Assembly (NCBI GenBank): GCA_025800105.1
Contig: JAOXSG010000059.1
Coordinates: 1 to 50,404, forward strand
Direction: 5' to 3'
Length of the DNA stretch: 50,404 bases
Origin: Cohaesibacter sp.
GTDB taxonomy: Bacteria; Pseudomonadota; Alphaproteobacteria; Rhizobiales; Cohaesibacteraceae
Part shown: one piece after another, positions 43,768 through 50,404 of the stretch
How positions within the stretch are numbered: the first letter of the stretch is position 1
Layout: each line of letters opens with the position of its first letter
The notes under the pieces: generated by a model
The model's database searches: none
The model's input: only the letters and a program-made list of their open reading frames with translations
Told to the model about the DNA's origin: nothing
Made by a program: the position numbers and the translations under genes

Positions 43768-44388
43768 TTAAAGATCAATAATCTCTTTGGATGCAATGCT
43801 GGTGTCAGCATTGAGCTTGTAAACGGTTGGAACCCCGGTTGCGATATTCACATTCAGGATCTCTTCCCGGCTCAAACGATCCAGCACCATCACCAAAGAG
43901 CGCAAGCTGTTGCCATGCGCGGCCACCAGGACATTCTGACCCGCCATCACCCGCGGCAAAATATCGGTGATGAAATAAGGCAAGGTGCGCGCAGCAGTAT
44001 CTTTCAGGCTCTCACCACCCGGAGGAGGCACATCATAAGAGCGGCGCCAGATATGCACCTGCTCTTCGCCCCATTTCTTGCGCGCATCATCCTTGTTCAA
44101 ACCAGCCAGATCGCCATAATCACGCTCATTGAGCGCCAAATCGCGAATGGTGGTCAAATCAGACTGGCCCACACCATCCAAAATCATCTGACATGTGCGT
44201 TGGGCGCGGGTCAATTCAGAGGTAAAGGCAATATCAAACTTCATGCCCAGATCATTGAGCTTTTTGCCCGCCGCAATGGCCTCGGACACGCCTTTTTCTG
44301 TCAGATCAGGATCTTTCCAGCCCGTGAACAGATTTTTCAAATTCCAGTCACTCTGACCATGACGCACCAAAACAAGGGTCCGTTCCAT
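43768..44388 (-). CDS. gpmA: 2,3-bisphosphoglycerate-dependent phosphoglycerate mutase
   Basis: A 206-aa histidine-phosphatase-fold enzyme that interconverts 3- and 2-phosphoglycerate in glycolysis and gluconeogenesis. The catalytic His10 is in [12 protein letters not shown], followed by [15 protein letters not shown], and the second His in [13 protein letters not shown]. It is shorter than the E. coli enzyme (250) because it lacks the C-terminal extension, as is usual in alphaproteobacteria. GGAG precedes the ATG. dapB lies directly upstream on the same strand. Confidence 0.95.
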   Translation of the reverse strand: MERTLVLVRHGQSDWNLKNLFTGWKDPDLTEKGVSEAIAAGKKLNDLGMKFDIAFTSELTRAQRTCQMILDGVGQSDLTTIRDLALNERDYGDLAGLNKDDARKKWGEEQVHIWRRSYDVPPPGGESLKDTAARTLPYFITDILPRVMAGQNVLVAAHGNSLRSLVMVLDRLSREEILNVNIATGVPTVYKLNADTSIASKEIIDL

Positions 44389-44463
44389 TTCATTCGCTCC
44401 TCAATTGCAAATTTCTTGATCGTTACACAAGCGTTTCAACCGCGCTTATAAGGCCGCATAAGC

Positions 44464-45300
44464 CTATGACAGGCCCAAAACATCCATCATGGAATAATAG
44501 CCAACGCTCTTGTCTTTCGCCCAAAGCGCCGCTTTGACCGCACCGCGGGCAAAAACACTGCGATCCTGTGCTTTATGGGTAAGCTCAATCCGCTCCCCTT
44601 CCCCGGCCAGAATAACGCTATGCTCGCCAATCACAGAGCCACCGCGCAAGGTCGCAAAGCCAATGGAACCGCGTTCGCGTGCACCGGTAATGCCTTCACG
44701 GGACATCACAGCATTGGCGCGCAAGTCAATATCGCGGCCAACAGCGGCTGATTCTCCAAACAAAAGCGCCGTTCCTGACGGGGCATCGACTTTATGCTTG
44801 TGATGCATTTCCACCACTTCGATATCAAAATCATCATCCAGCGAGCGGGCCGCCTGTTCCACCAATTTGCCCAAAAGATTGACTCCAAGGCTCATATTGC
44901 CGGATTTGACCATAACGGCACCCTTGGCGGCAAGGATGGGCAATTGGGCTTCCTGCTCGGCATCAAAGCCCGTTGTGCCAATGATATGCACTTTGCCAAG
45001 ACGGGCAGCAAGCTGCGCAAAGTCCAGCGTTGCGCTTGGAGCGGTGAAATCAATCAAACCATCCGCCTTCATTAAGGCCGCTTCCAGATCATCACTGACA
45101 GCAACGCCCAAAGGCTGCAATCCCGCAAGTGTGCCGGCATCCATACCAAGAGAAGCCGCCCCAGCGCGCTCTATCGCCCCGGCAACATAAACACCTTCAG
45201 ACTCTGACAGGGCAGAAATCAGCGCGCGCCCCATGCGCCCTTCTGCTCCTATGACCACAAGACCCATTGGGGATGTTTCATCACGAGCTGTTGCAACCAT
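44464..45300 (-). CDS. dapB: 4-hydroxy-tetrahydrodipicolinate reductase
   Basis: A 278-aa NAD(P)H-dependent reductase of the lysine and diaminopimelate pathway. The Rossmann motif [13 protein letters not shown], the GTTGF loop and the catalytic [17 protein letters not shown] (near residue 160) are diagnostic. The start is set at the ATG at 45300; an ATG at 45267 (MGLVVIG) would give the minimal family length. The frame is open for 28 more codons that appear non-coding. The 424-bp upstream gap has nested hairpins that would lie in a dapB leader RNA. Confidence 0.96.
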   Translation of the reverse strand: MVATARDETSPMGLVVIGAEGRMGRALISALSESEGVYVAGAIERAGAASLGMDAGTLAGLQPLGVAVSDDLEAALMKADGLIDFTAPSATLDFAQLAARLGKVHIIGTTGFDAEQEAQLPILAAKGAVMVKSGNMSLGVNLLGKLVEQAARSLDDDFDIEVVEMHHKHKVDAPSGTALLFGESAAVGRDIDLRANAVMSREGITGARERGSIGFATLRGGSVIGEHSVILAGEGERIELTHKAQDRSVFARGAVKAALWAKDKSVGYYSMMDVLGLS

Positions 45301-45724
45301 TGTCAAAAATCCTGTGCTTGAAAGGCAGTAAGAGGGAATGCGCAAAATCCTGCCTGTTCTTAGCAGGTTTACCCCGCTTGGCAAGAGGCCTTGTCATAGA
45401 AGCGGGTCAGGCAAGGGCGGGACAAGTCCTAATCAAAGGTTAAAATAGAATGAAACGTCAAAAATTAACCAAATTTAAATAATCGCAAGCTCACCCAAAT
45501 GGGTTAGACTCTCACCTAATGCTGTTAGACTCTTGTGGACATAAGACAACAAAACCGTTTGACTCTGGATTCTCATTTTAATTCTTATGAAAAAAAAGAT
45601 TCATTTTCGTTTGACTCTGCAAAATTAATAAATATTCAAATTTTAAAAAGCTAATTACTGGCAACAAGACTATGACTGTGGTTTACTCGGTTAATATTCT
45701 ATAAATAATTTTTCGGGGACGGAT
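45301..45724. other. 424-bp divergent regulatory region, dapB / DUF3592 gene
   Basis: It is gene-free. The left part (45355-45410) contains nested GC-rich hairpins that would be in the dapB leader. The right part is AT-rich with four GTTWGACTCT repeats (45503-45618), two further GATTC sites and TTAA-N6-TTAA (45466-45479). Confidence 0.5.
45503..45618. repeat. Four direct repeats GTTWGACTCT
   Basis: GTTAGACTCT at 45503-45512 and 45524-45533, and GTTTGACTCT at 45557-45566 and 45609-45618. The start-to-start spacings of 21, 33 and 52 bp are close to 2, 3 and 5 helical turns, so all four face the same side of the DNA. Each contains GACTC, a GANTC methylation site. Confidence 0.65.
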
Positions 45725-46357
45725 ATGCGTTATCAGCCTGCATATTGTTACAATGGCAAAGATTTCAGGCCACAACAAAAGCAGCCACAAGCACAAAAAT
45801 GGCGGGGATTGCGGCCACAGCAATTTCAGCTAACGGCAACGCCCGTGGTGCGTGCCATCCGCTTTGTGTCTCTTATTTCAGCCTTGCTGATTTTCATTGT
45901 CGGCATTTCCCATTATTTCACAGCCATTTGGGCAACAACCTGGCAACAAGTCACTGTGCAAGTGGTCAAGGCTGATGTAACGCGCATCAAAAACGGAAAA
46001 TCGGTTCCGATTTTCACAGCAGATCTACGCTATCGCTATAACATGAATGGACAAAACTATACCGGACAGCGCCTATCTGTTGCGCCAACGCGCTCCACAT
46101 CGCCCGGAGAGATCAAGCAATTGCTGGCCCCCTTCAGCGAAGGGCGCAAAGTGCTGGCCTTTGTCAATCCCAGCCGTCCTGAACAGGTCTATCTGACGAC
46201 CAATCCGCACTATTATCTGATGAATTTCATCGCCCCATCTCTGATCATGCTGGCTCTGAACTGGCTCTTTGGGCAAGTGCAGTCTGCGCGCGATGAAAGG
46301 CAAAGAAGGCGAGATTGGCGCTTTGGAGAATTGCAACCCGCTCCCGTCTATGTCTGA
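45725..46357 (+). CDS. DUF3592 domain membrane protein
   Basis: A 210-aa protein. A Gln-rich cytoplasmic N-terminus (about 1-42) is followed by a membrane segment (about 43-66), an extracytoplasmic DUF3592-like domain (about 67-165, with VTVQVVKADV and FVNPSRPEQVYL) and a second membrane segment (about 167-187). Function is unknown. GGGGACGG precedes the ATG. It is preceded by an unusual array of four phased repeats, so it may be tightly regulated. Confidence 0.8.
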   Translation: MRYQPAYCYNGKDFRPQQKQPQAQKWRGLRPQQFQLTATPVVRAIRFVSLISALLIFIVGISHYFTAIWATTWQQVTVQVVKADVTRIKNGKSVPIFTADLRYRYNMNGQNYTGQRLSVAPTRSTSPGEIKQLLAPFSEGRKVLAFVNPSRPEQVYLTTNPHYYLMNFIAPSLIMLALNWLFGQVQSARDERQRRRDWRFGELQPAPVYV

Positions 46358-46393
46358 AGCCCATGCTAAGACTATGATCTGAAACAAAAAGCC

Positions 46394-46924
46394 TCACACA
46401 AGATCAAGCATCATGGCAATCCGGGTGCTGGCACTGGCACCAGATCTGATCTCTTTGTTCAAAAGATCAGACAACCAGCTTGGTCGTTCTGTTTCACAAA
46501 AAGATACAAAACCATAGCGATGATAAAAAGGCCCGTTCCAAGCTATGTCGGAATAGGTTGTCAGGCTAACAGCATCAAAATTTTTCTGTTTTGCTTGCGC
46601 AATCAAATGCAGCAATAAGGCAGATCCGATGCCCTGCCTTTGATAGTCTGCATGAACGCTAAGCTCATCAATATGAAGGATGTTTTCTCTGGGATGGGCA
46701 ATCACAAAGCCTGCAACTATGCTGTTTGAGGTCTTTGCACACCAGCCAAGCCCATTGCTATAAAAATGCTCTTTAAGTCTTTGCTCATGACAAACAGCCA
46801 TGCCAGCCAAGTCTGGATAGGGTGTTGTGCGATAGAGTTGAGCAGCGCTAAGCTCAATCTCAGCCAAAAAAGGCCAATCATTTGGCTGGATTGGCCCAAT
46901 GGCAAGAGAGGAGCGATCAGGCAT
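46394..46924 (-). CDS. GNAT family N-acetyltransferase
   Basis: A 176-aa acetyl-CoA-dependent acyltransferase. Motif A is VHADYQRQGIGSALLLHLI, with the Q/RxxGxG/A pyrophosphate loop, followed by GPFYHRYGF (motif B). The substrate cannot be told. It lies leftward, 33 bp downstream of pyrF's neighbourhood and next to the DUF3592 gene (convergent, 36-bp gap). No clear terminator is seen. Confidence 0.9.
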   Translation of the reverse strand: MPDRSSLAIGPIQPNDWPFLAEIELSAAQLYRTTPYPDLAGMAVCHEQRLKEHFYSNGLGWCAKTSNSIVAGFVIAHPRENILHIDELSVHADYQRQGIGSALLLHLIAQAKQKNFDAVSLTTYSDIAWNGPFYHRYGFVSFCETERPSWLSDLLNKEIRSGASASTRIAMMLDLV

Positions 46925-46957
46925 TGTGATTACATCTTCTTATAAAGGCGAAAGAGA

Positions 46958-47662
46958 TTATGCCAAGGCCTTGGCAATATCGTCAGTGATGCGCTTGGCC
47001 ATATCAGAACGATGATCCGCTTGTAGGATCGGACGCCCAACAACAAGATAATCCGCCCCCGCAGCAATGGCTCTTGAAGGGGTCATAACCCGCTTTTGAT
47101 CACCAATCTCACTGCCTTCCGGGCGAATGCCGGGAGTAACGATGGCCATATCAGGGCCAACAATGGCACGCATGGCAGTGGCTTCCTGCGCGGAGCAAAC
47201 AATACCACTCATACCAGCGTCGCGCGCATCCGCTGCCCGTTTTGCCACCAGCTCACTTGCCCGCATCGGATAGCCAGCATTGGCAAGATCGGCATCATCC
47301 ATAGAGGTCAGCACAGTCACGCCCAAAAGCCCCAAATTGCTGTTCCCACGCCCTTTCACAGCGGCGCGCATGGCCTTTGGATAGGCATGAATGGTCAGAA
47401 ATTTGGCACCCATATCGCAAATGGAAATCACCCCCTTTTCAATCGTATTGTCGATATCAAGAAGCTTCAAATCCATAAAGACGTCTTTGCCATCACCAAT
47501 CAGGTCCCGTGCCAGATCAAAGCCACCAGCATATCCCAGCTGGTAGCCGATTTTATAAAAGGAGACGCTCTCGCCAAGATCATCAATGATAGCGCGGGCC
47601 TCATCAAGATTTGGAACATCCAGAGGCACAATCAGACGGTCTCGCGGGCTAAGGCTAGACAT
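46958..47662 (-). CDS. pyrF: Orotidine-5'-phosphate decarboxylase
   Basis: A 234-aa TIM-barrel enzyme for the last step of UMP synthesis. The catalytic DxKxxDI motif is present as [12 protein letters not shown], and [17 protein letters not shown] and YLVVGRPI bind the phosphate. The start ATG at 47660-47662 has GGAG eight bases upstream; the frame is open four codons further. It lies downstream of the FMN reductase gene on the same strand (86-bp gap). Confidence 0.96.
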   Translation of the reverse strand: MSSLSPRDRLIVPLDVPNLDEARAIIDDLGESVSFYKIGYQLGYAGGFDLARDLIGDGKDVFMDLKLLDIDNTIEKGVISICDMGAKFLTIHAYPKAMRAAVKGRGNSNLGLLGVTVLTSMDDADLANAGYPMRASELVAKRAADARDAGMSGIVCSAQEATAMRAIVGPDMAIVTPGIRPEGSEIGDQKRVMTPSRAIAAGADYLVVGRPILQADHRSDMAKRITDDIAKALA

Positions 47663-47748
47663 GGCAATCTCCATTATGGCGTGTTTGAGGGCAAAATTTG
47701 CCCTTCTCTACACGCTTTTCAGGCTCAGTCCAAGCCCAACTGCCGGAC

Positions 47749-48315
47749 TTAAAAGCGCTTGCTGTGAGCAAGCAGGCTGGAGGCAACATCCGACAGGAAG
47801 GCCGCACTGCGGCTATCAGACAAATCACCCAGCTCATCAAAAGCGGAATGAGCAGCACCAACACTGACCTGTTGCGGCAAAACCAAAGCCCCAAGCGAGA
47901 CCAGAACCTGACGCAAATGTGCAAGGCCGCGAATGCCACCCAAACCACCCGGAGACGCGCCACCAATGGCAAAAACCGGATTTTTGAAAGGATGAGGGTC
48001 GGAAGCAGGAACGCGGGAAATCCAATCAAGAGTATTTTTCAGCAAAGGCGTCAGACTGCCATTATATTCCGGGCTGGCAATGAAAATACCATCATGAGAA
48101 GCCAGCAGCTTTGCGAGCTTTTGGGCATTCTCTGGCACGCCTTTTTCCGCTTCTTCATCCTGATCAAACAAAGGAAGAGGATAATCTTGCAAGGAAATCA
48201 AGGTCACTTCACAATCCAGCAAACTAAGCTGTTTGGCCATCGCTCCTGCCAATGTCGCGTTGAAACTGCCTGACCGGTTGGAGCCAGCAAAACAAAGAAG
48301 TTTTGGATGAGCCAT
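47749..48315 (-). CDS. NADPH-dependent FMN reductase family protein
   Basis: A 188-aa flavodoxin-fold oxidoreductase. The phosphate-binding AGSNRSGSFN near residue 10 and the family motif ASPEYNGSLTPLLKNTLDW near residue 80 are clear; GGASPGGLGG follows. Members reduce FMN, quinones, chromate or azo dyes; the substrate is not evident. AAGGA precedes the ATG. It is divergent from a GNAT gene. Confidence 0.92.
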   Translation of the reverse strand: MAHPKLLCFAGSNRSGSFNATLAGAMAKQLSLLDCEVTLISLQDYPLPLFDQDEEAEKGVPENAQKLAKLLASHDGIFIASPEYNGSLTPLLKNTLDWISRVPASDPHPFKNPVFAIGGASPGGLGGIRGLAHLRQVLVSLGALVLPQQVSVGAAHSAFDELGDLSDSRSAAFLSDVASSLLAHSKRF

Positions 48316-48470
48316 CTATTCTGTCCTTATCAAGAATATAGAAAAGTGCCAAAGCCTTTATGAGAAAGACCCTTGATCTCCATCATGTGCGATGCCAAAC
48401 AGCGATTTCAAGTATATTTGCGTAAAAATAACGCCGGATGCCAACGGCATGAAAAAATGAAGAGAAAATA

Positions 48471-49070
48471 ATGCTTCCCAGCTATGAAACCGAGCGCTTG
48501 ATATTACACCCACGCACACTGAATGATCTGGAAGATTGCCTTGCCATGGATCTTGACCCAAAAGTGGTTCAATATATCCGTCCCACAGAAGATGAAGAAA
48601 CACATCGTGCCTTCTTAAAAGAGCGTTTAGCTGTGAGATATGAGACAGGTTTGGGATTTTGGTCGGTTTTCTTGAAAAATGACAAAGGCCACAAAGGCTC
48701 TTTCCTTGGCTGGGTCTTGCTGGTGCCCTTGGCCGGACAAGGGCCGGAAATAGAAATCGGCTATCGGTTTCTCCAAAAAGCATGGGGCAAGGGCTTTGCC
48801 AGCGAAGCAGCGCGCTCTATCCGTGATCATGCGTTCACGCAACTGGATTTAGAGCAAATCGTTGCGGTCACTCATCCCGACAATAAAGGCTCGCAAAATG
48901 TTTTGAAAAAACTGGGTTTACAGCAAGGGCAAGACAGATTTGCCTATGACCAAATCTTGCCTTTCTTTGCTTTATCACGAGAGGATTGGAAGAGGCTGAA
49001 GTCTAATTCTGATAGCGCCGATAAACCCAAACCCGCGCAGGCGGCAAATTGCCAACCACCCAATTGCTGA
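48471..49070 (+). CDS. GNAT family acetyltransferase, RimJ/RimL type
   Basis: A 199-aa acyltransferase. YETERLILHPRTLNDLEDCLAM opens as in RimJ/RimL proteins, and the acetyl-CoA loop is LQKAWGKGFASEAARSIRDHAF. HPDNKGSQNVLKKLGL is motif B. The last 20 or so residues (SADKPKPAQAANCQPPNC) are low in complexity and overlap the convergent methyltransferase gene by 68 bp, so the natural C-terminus may have been lengthened by loss of an earlier stop. Confidence 0.88.
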   Translation: MLPSYETERLILHPRTLNDLEDCLAMDLDPKVVQYIRPTEDEETHRAFLKERLAVRYETGLGFWSVFLKNDKGHKGSFLGWVLLVPLAGQGPEIEIGYRFLQKAWGKGFASEAARSIRDHAFTQLDLEQIVAVTHPDNKGSQNVLKKLGLQQGQDRFAYDQILPFFALSREDWKRLKSNSDSADKPKPAQAANCQPPNC

Positions 49071-49605
49071 CTTCCAGATCAAAATGCCCGGCTTTTGTTG
49101 GCACAGGCGGCACAAGAGCATAAGAAAATTGAATGAAAGGCGCACCCGGTGCCAAAGATTTCAGGCAAAGATCAATCAAACGCTTGCGCTGGGGCATAGG
49201 CTTGGTGAAAAGCGGCAGGGAGGAAACCACAGCAGCCAAAGGCTCATGCATATAATCTTCGATCAGGGTCTCAAAACGATAGGCATCCCCCTGTACAACC
49301 GTTGCGCCTGCAAAACGATCAGACAGAATATCGACAAATTGGCTGGAATATTCAACCGCAATCACCCTTTTGGGATCAATACCCCGCTCCAAAACAGCAT
49401 GGGTCACAGCGCCCGTTCCCGGTCCCAGTTCCAAAATATTGCCAGATTGCTCAGGATTGATATAGCTGGCCATACGACGGGCAAGAGCCGGACTGGACGG
49501 CGCAACCGCTCCTGTTTTGAGAGGATTGTCAAACCATTGCTGTAGAAAGCGAATTTCATCGGGCAGACGCGCTTTCAAACTGGCATTACGCAACTGTTTT
49601 AACAT
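49003..49605 (-). CDS. PmtA-like phospholipid N-methyltransferase
   Basis: A 200-aa class I SAM-dependent methyltransferase. The SAM motif ILELGPGTGAVTHAVL and the acidic VEYSSQFVD are clear, with the N-terminal FLQQWFDNPLKTGAVAPSSPALARRMA typical of the rhizobial phosphatidylethanolamine N-methyltransferase (PmtA), which leads to phosphatidylcholine. Relation to rRNA dimethyladenosine transferases makes other roles possible. The start is set at the ATG at 49605 with GAGGA upstream; an ATG at 49620 is possible. It is tail-to-tail with the GNAT gene. Confidence 0.8.
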   Translation of the reverse strand: MLKQLRNASLKARLPDEIRFLQQWFDNPLKTGAVAPSSPALARRMASYINPEQSGNILELGPGTGAVTHAVLERGIDPKRVIAVEYSSQFVDILSDRFAGATVVQGDAYRFETLIEDYMHEPLAAVVSSLPLFTKPMPQRKRLIDLCLKSLAPGAPFIQFSYALVPPVPTKAGHFDLEVSNWVVGNLPPARVWVYRRYQN

Positions 49606-49775
49606 AACATCCTCACGCATATATCCATCGAAAAGACAAGCCTAACAACTTGCCATGGCGATGATATGACGCCCCATAAAACACAAATCCCTAATCATAA
49701 ATGTAGGAAAGCTAGGACAAAATGTGAAGAGCTTTTGCAATAATCTTTAAAAATTATAAATGATAAATCAGTTGA

Positions 49776-49805
49776 ACAAAAGAAAAGGCGGCATTTCAAG
49801 CCGCC
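49776..49805 (-). terminator. Terminator of dnaJ
   Basis: AGGCGGC (49785-49791) and GCCGCCT (49799-49805) form a perfect 7-bp stem. The leftward tail is TTTTCTTTT. It lies about 40 bases beyond the dnaJ stop. Confidence 0.82.
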
Positions 49806-49843
49806 TGTCTTCATTGATTGAGCTTTCTTCAAAGAAAGAAACA

Positions 49844-50368
49844 TCATTCAGAAATTTTCTCGAAGAAATCTTTCACACGCGCAAAGAAACCAGAGCTGTC
49901 TGGATGATTGTCTTCATGAGAAATCTGCTCAAATTCCGAGATAAGCTCTTTTTGGCGCTTTGTCAGCTTGCGCGGCGTCTCAACATCCACCTGAATATAC
50001 ATATCGCCATATTGGGCCGAGCGCAGAACCGGCATACCCTTGCTGCGTAGGCGGAATTGCTTGCCCGATTGTGTGCCTTCCGGCACTTTGACGCGGGTTT
50101 TGCCACCCCCAACAACAGGCACCTCAAACGAGCCGCCCAAAATTGCGGTAGTCATGGAGATGGGTACCTTGCAAAAAATATCCGAGCCATCGCGCTGGAA
50201 CAAATCATGAGGTGTCTGGCTGATAAAGATATAAAGATCGCCAGATGGACCGCCACGTACACCGGCTTCCCCCTCGCCTGACAGGCGAATGCGGGTGCCA
50301 TCTTCAATCCCGGCAGGAATATTGACCGACAGGGTACGATCCTCTGTTGTGCGGCCAACACCACCACA
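49844..50368 (-). CDS. dnaJ: Chaperone DnaJ, C-terminal part (5' end missing)
   Basis: The last 174 residues of DnaJ, the Hsp40 co-chaperone of DnaK. Reading leftward from 50368, the fragment begins with CGGVGR, the end of the fourth zinc-finger repeat, then [21 protein letters not shown] and GDLYIFI (C-terminal domain I) and [25 protein letters not shown] (domain II), and ends in the dimerisation tail. The J domain, the G/F region and most of the zinc fingers are lost. The sequence beyond 50366 is an inverted copy of 50309-50347 and is not genuine dnaJ, so the truncation is a contig-end effect rather than a pseudogene. Confidence 0.9.
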   Translation of the reverse strand, partial: CGGVGRTTEDRTLSVNIPAGIEDGTRIRLSGEGEAGVRGGPSGDLYIFISQTPHDLFQRDGSDIFCKVPISMTTAILGGSFEVPVVGGGKTRVKVPEGTQSGKQFRLRSKGMPVLRSAQYGDMYIQVDVETPRKLTKRQKELISEFEQISHEDNHPDSSGFFARVKDFFEKISE

Positions 50369-50404
50369 GAGGATCGTACCCTGTCGGTCAATATTCCTGC
50401 CGGG
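50309..50404. repeat. 39-bp perfect inverted repeat at the window end (fold-back)
   Basis: Positions 50309-50347 and 50366-50404 are exact reverse complements with an 18-nt spacer. The right arm runs to the last base of the window and breaks the dnaJ reading frame's homology. The junction has a 3-base ACA microhomology. This is best read as a library or assembly artefact. Confidence 0.9.

Overview
This window is chromosomal DNA of an alphaproteobacterium, most likely of the order Hyphomicrobiales (Rhizobiales). The evidence is the gene order leuS-lptE-holA | parB-parA-rsmG-mnmG-mnmE-rho-hemJ-hemE | ppsR-maf-aroE-coaE-dnaQ | secB-fxsA-tim44-mltA-smr, a DUF2628 gene inside the his cluster, a PmtA-type phospholipid methyltransferase, a CtrA-type box, many GANTC sites, and an intergenic palindrome of the kind scattered through rhizobial genomes. 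GC content is moderate (about 45-50% by eye), low for the order. No RNA gene, insertion sequence, prophage or CRISPR array was seen. Nearly all genes are housekeeping.

Layout. Positions 1-7.4 kb: an Lrp/AsnC regulator divergent from ornithine cyclodeaminase, a Rieske protein, acetyl-CoA synthetase, a lone cyclic-nucleotide-binding domain protein, a CenR-like response regulator divergent from a short L,D-transpeptidase, and a YggS-family PLP protein. 7.6-12 kb: leuS, lptE, holA. 12-21.4 kb: a leftward block, parB, parA, rsmG, mnmG, mnmE, rho, hemJ, hemE, carrying seven parS-like sites. 21.36-21.86 kb: a gene-free gap that I call the probable chromosomal replication origin. It lies between hemE and the DUF299/RP001 homologue, as Cori does in Caulobacter, and holds a perfect TTAA-N7-TTAA CtrA box. 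21.9-25.7 kb: a rightward block, ppsR, maf, aroE, coaE, dnaQ. Transcription thus diverges from the gap on both sides.

25.8-33.1 kb: protein export and quality control (secB, fxsA, a Tim44-like gene, mltA, smr, a small XRE regulator, and hslV/hslU split by a membrane-protein gene). 33.4-37.1 kb: hisB-DUF2628-hisH-hisA-hisF-hisE with tight overlaps, followed by coaA. 38.2-50.4 kb: a mixed set of adenosine kinase, an EI24/CysZ-like protein, a LysE-type exporter, nth, DUF2244, a two-domain Ada, gpmA, dapB, DUF3592, two GNAT enzymes, pyrF, an FMN reductase, a pmtA-like gene and a truncated dnaJ.

The most interesting signals are regulatory DNA around the origin. Five of the seven parS-like sites differ from a perfect parS shoulder in the way that creates a GANTC (CcrM methylation) site. 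A 17-bp motif with three GANTC sites, GANTCGAATCGAGANTC, occurs once on each side of the putative origin, about 3.3-3.5 kb away, upstream of mnmE and of dnaQ. A four-copy helically phased GTTWGACTCT repeat precedes a DUF3592 gene. The last 39 bases are a perfect inverted copy of sequence inside dnaJ and look like a fold-back assembly or library artefact, so dnaJ should not be interpreted beyond about 50368.
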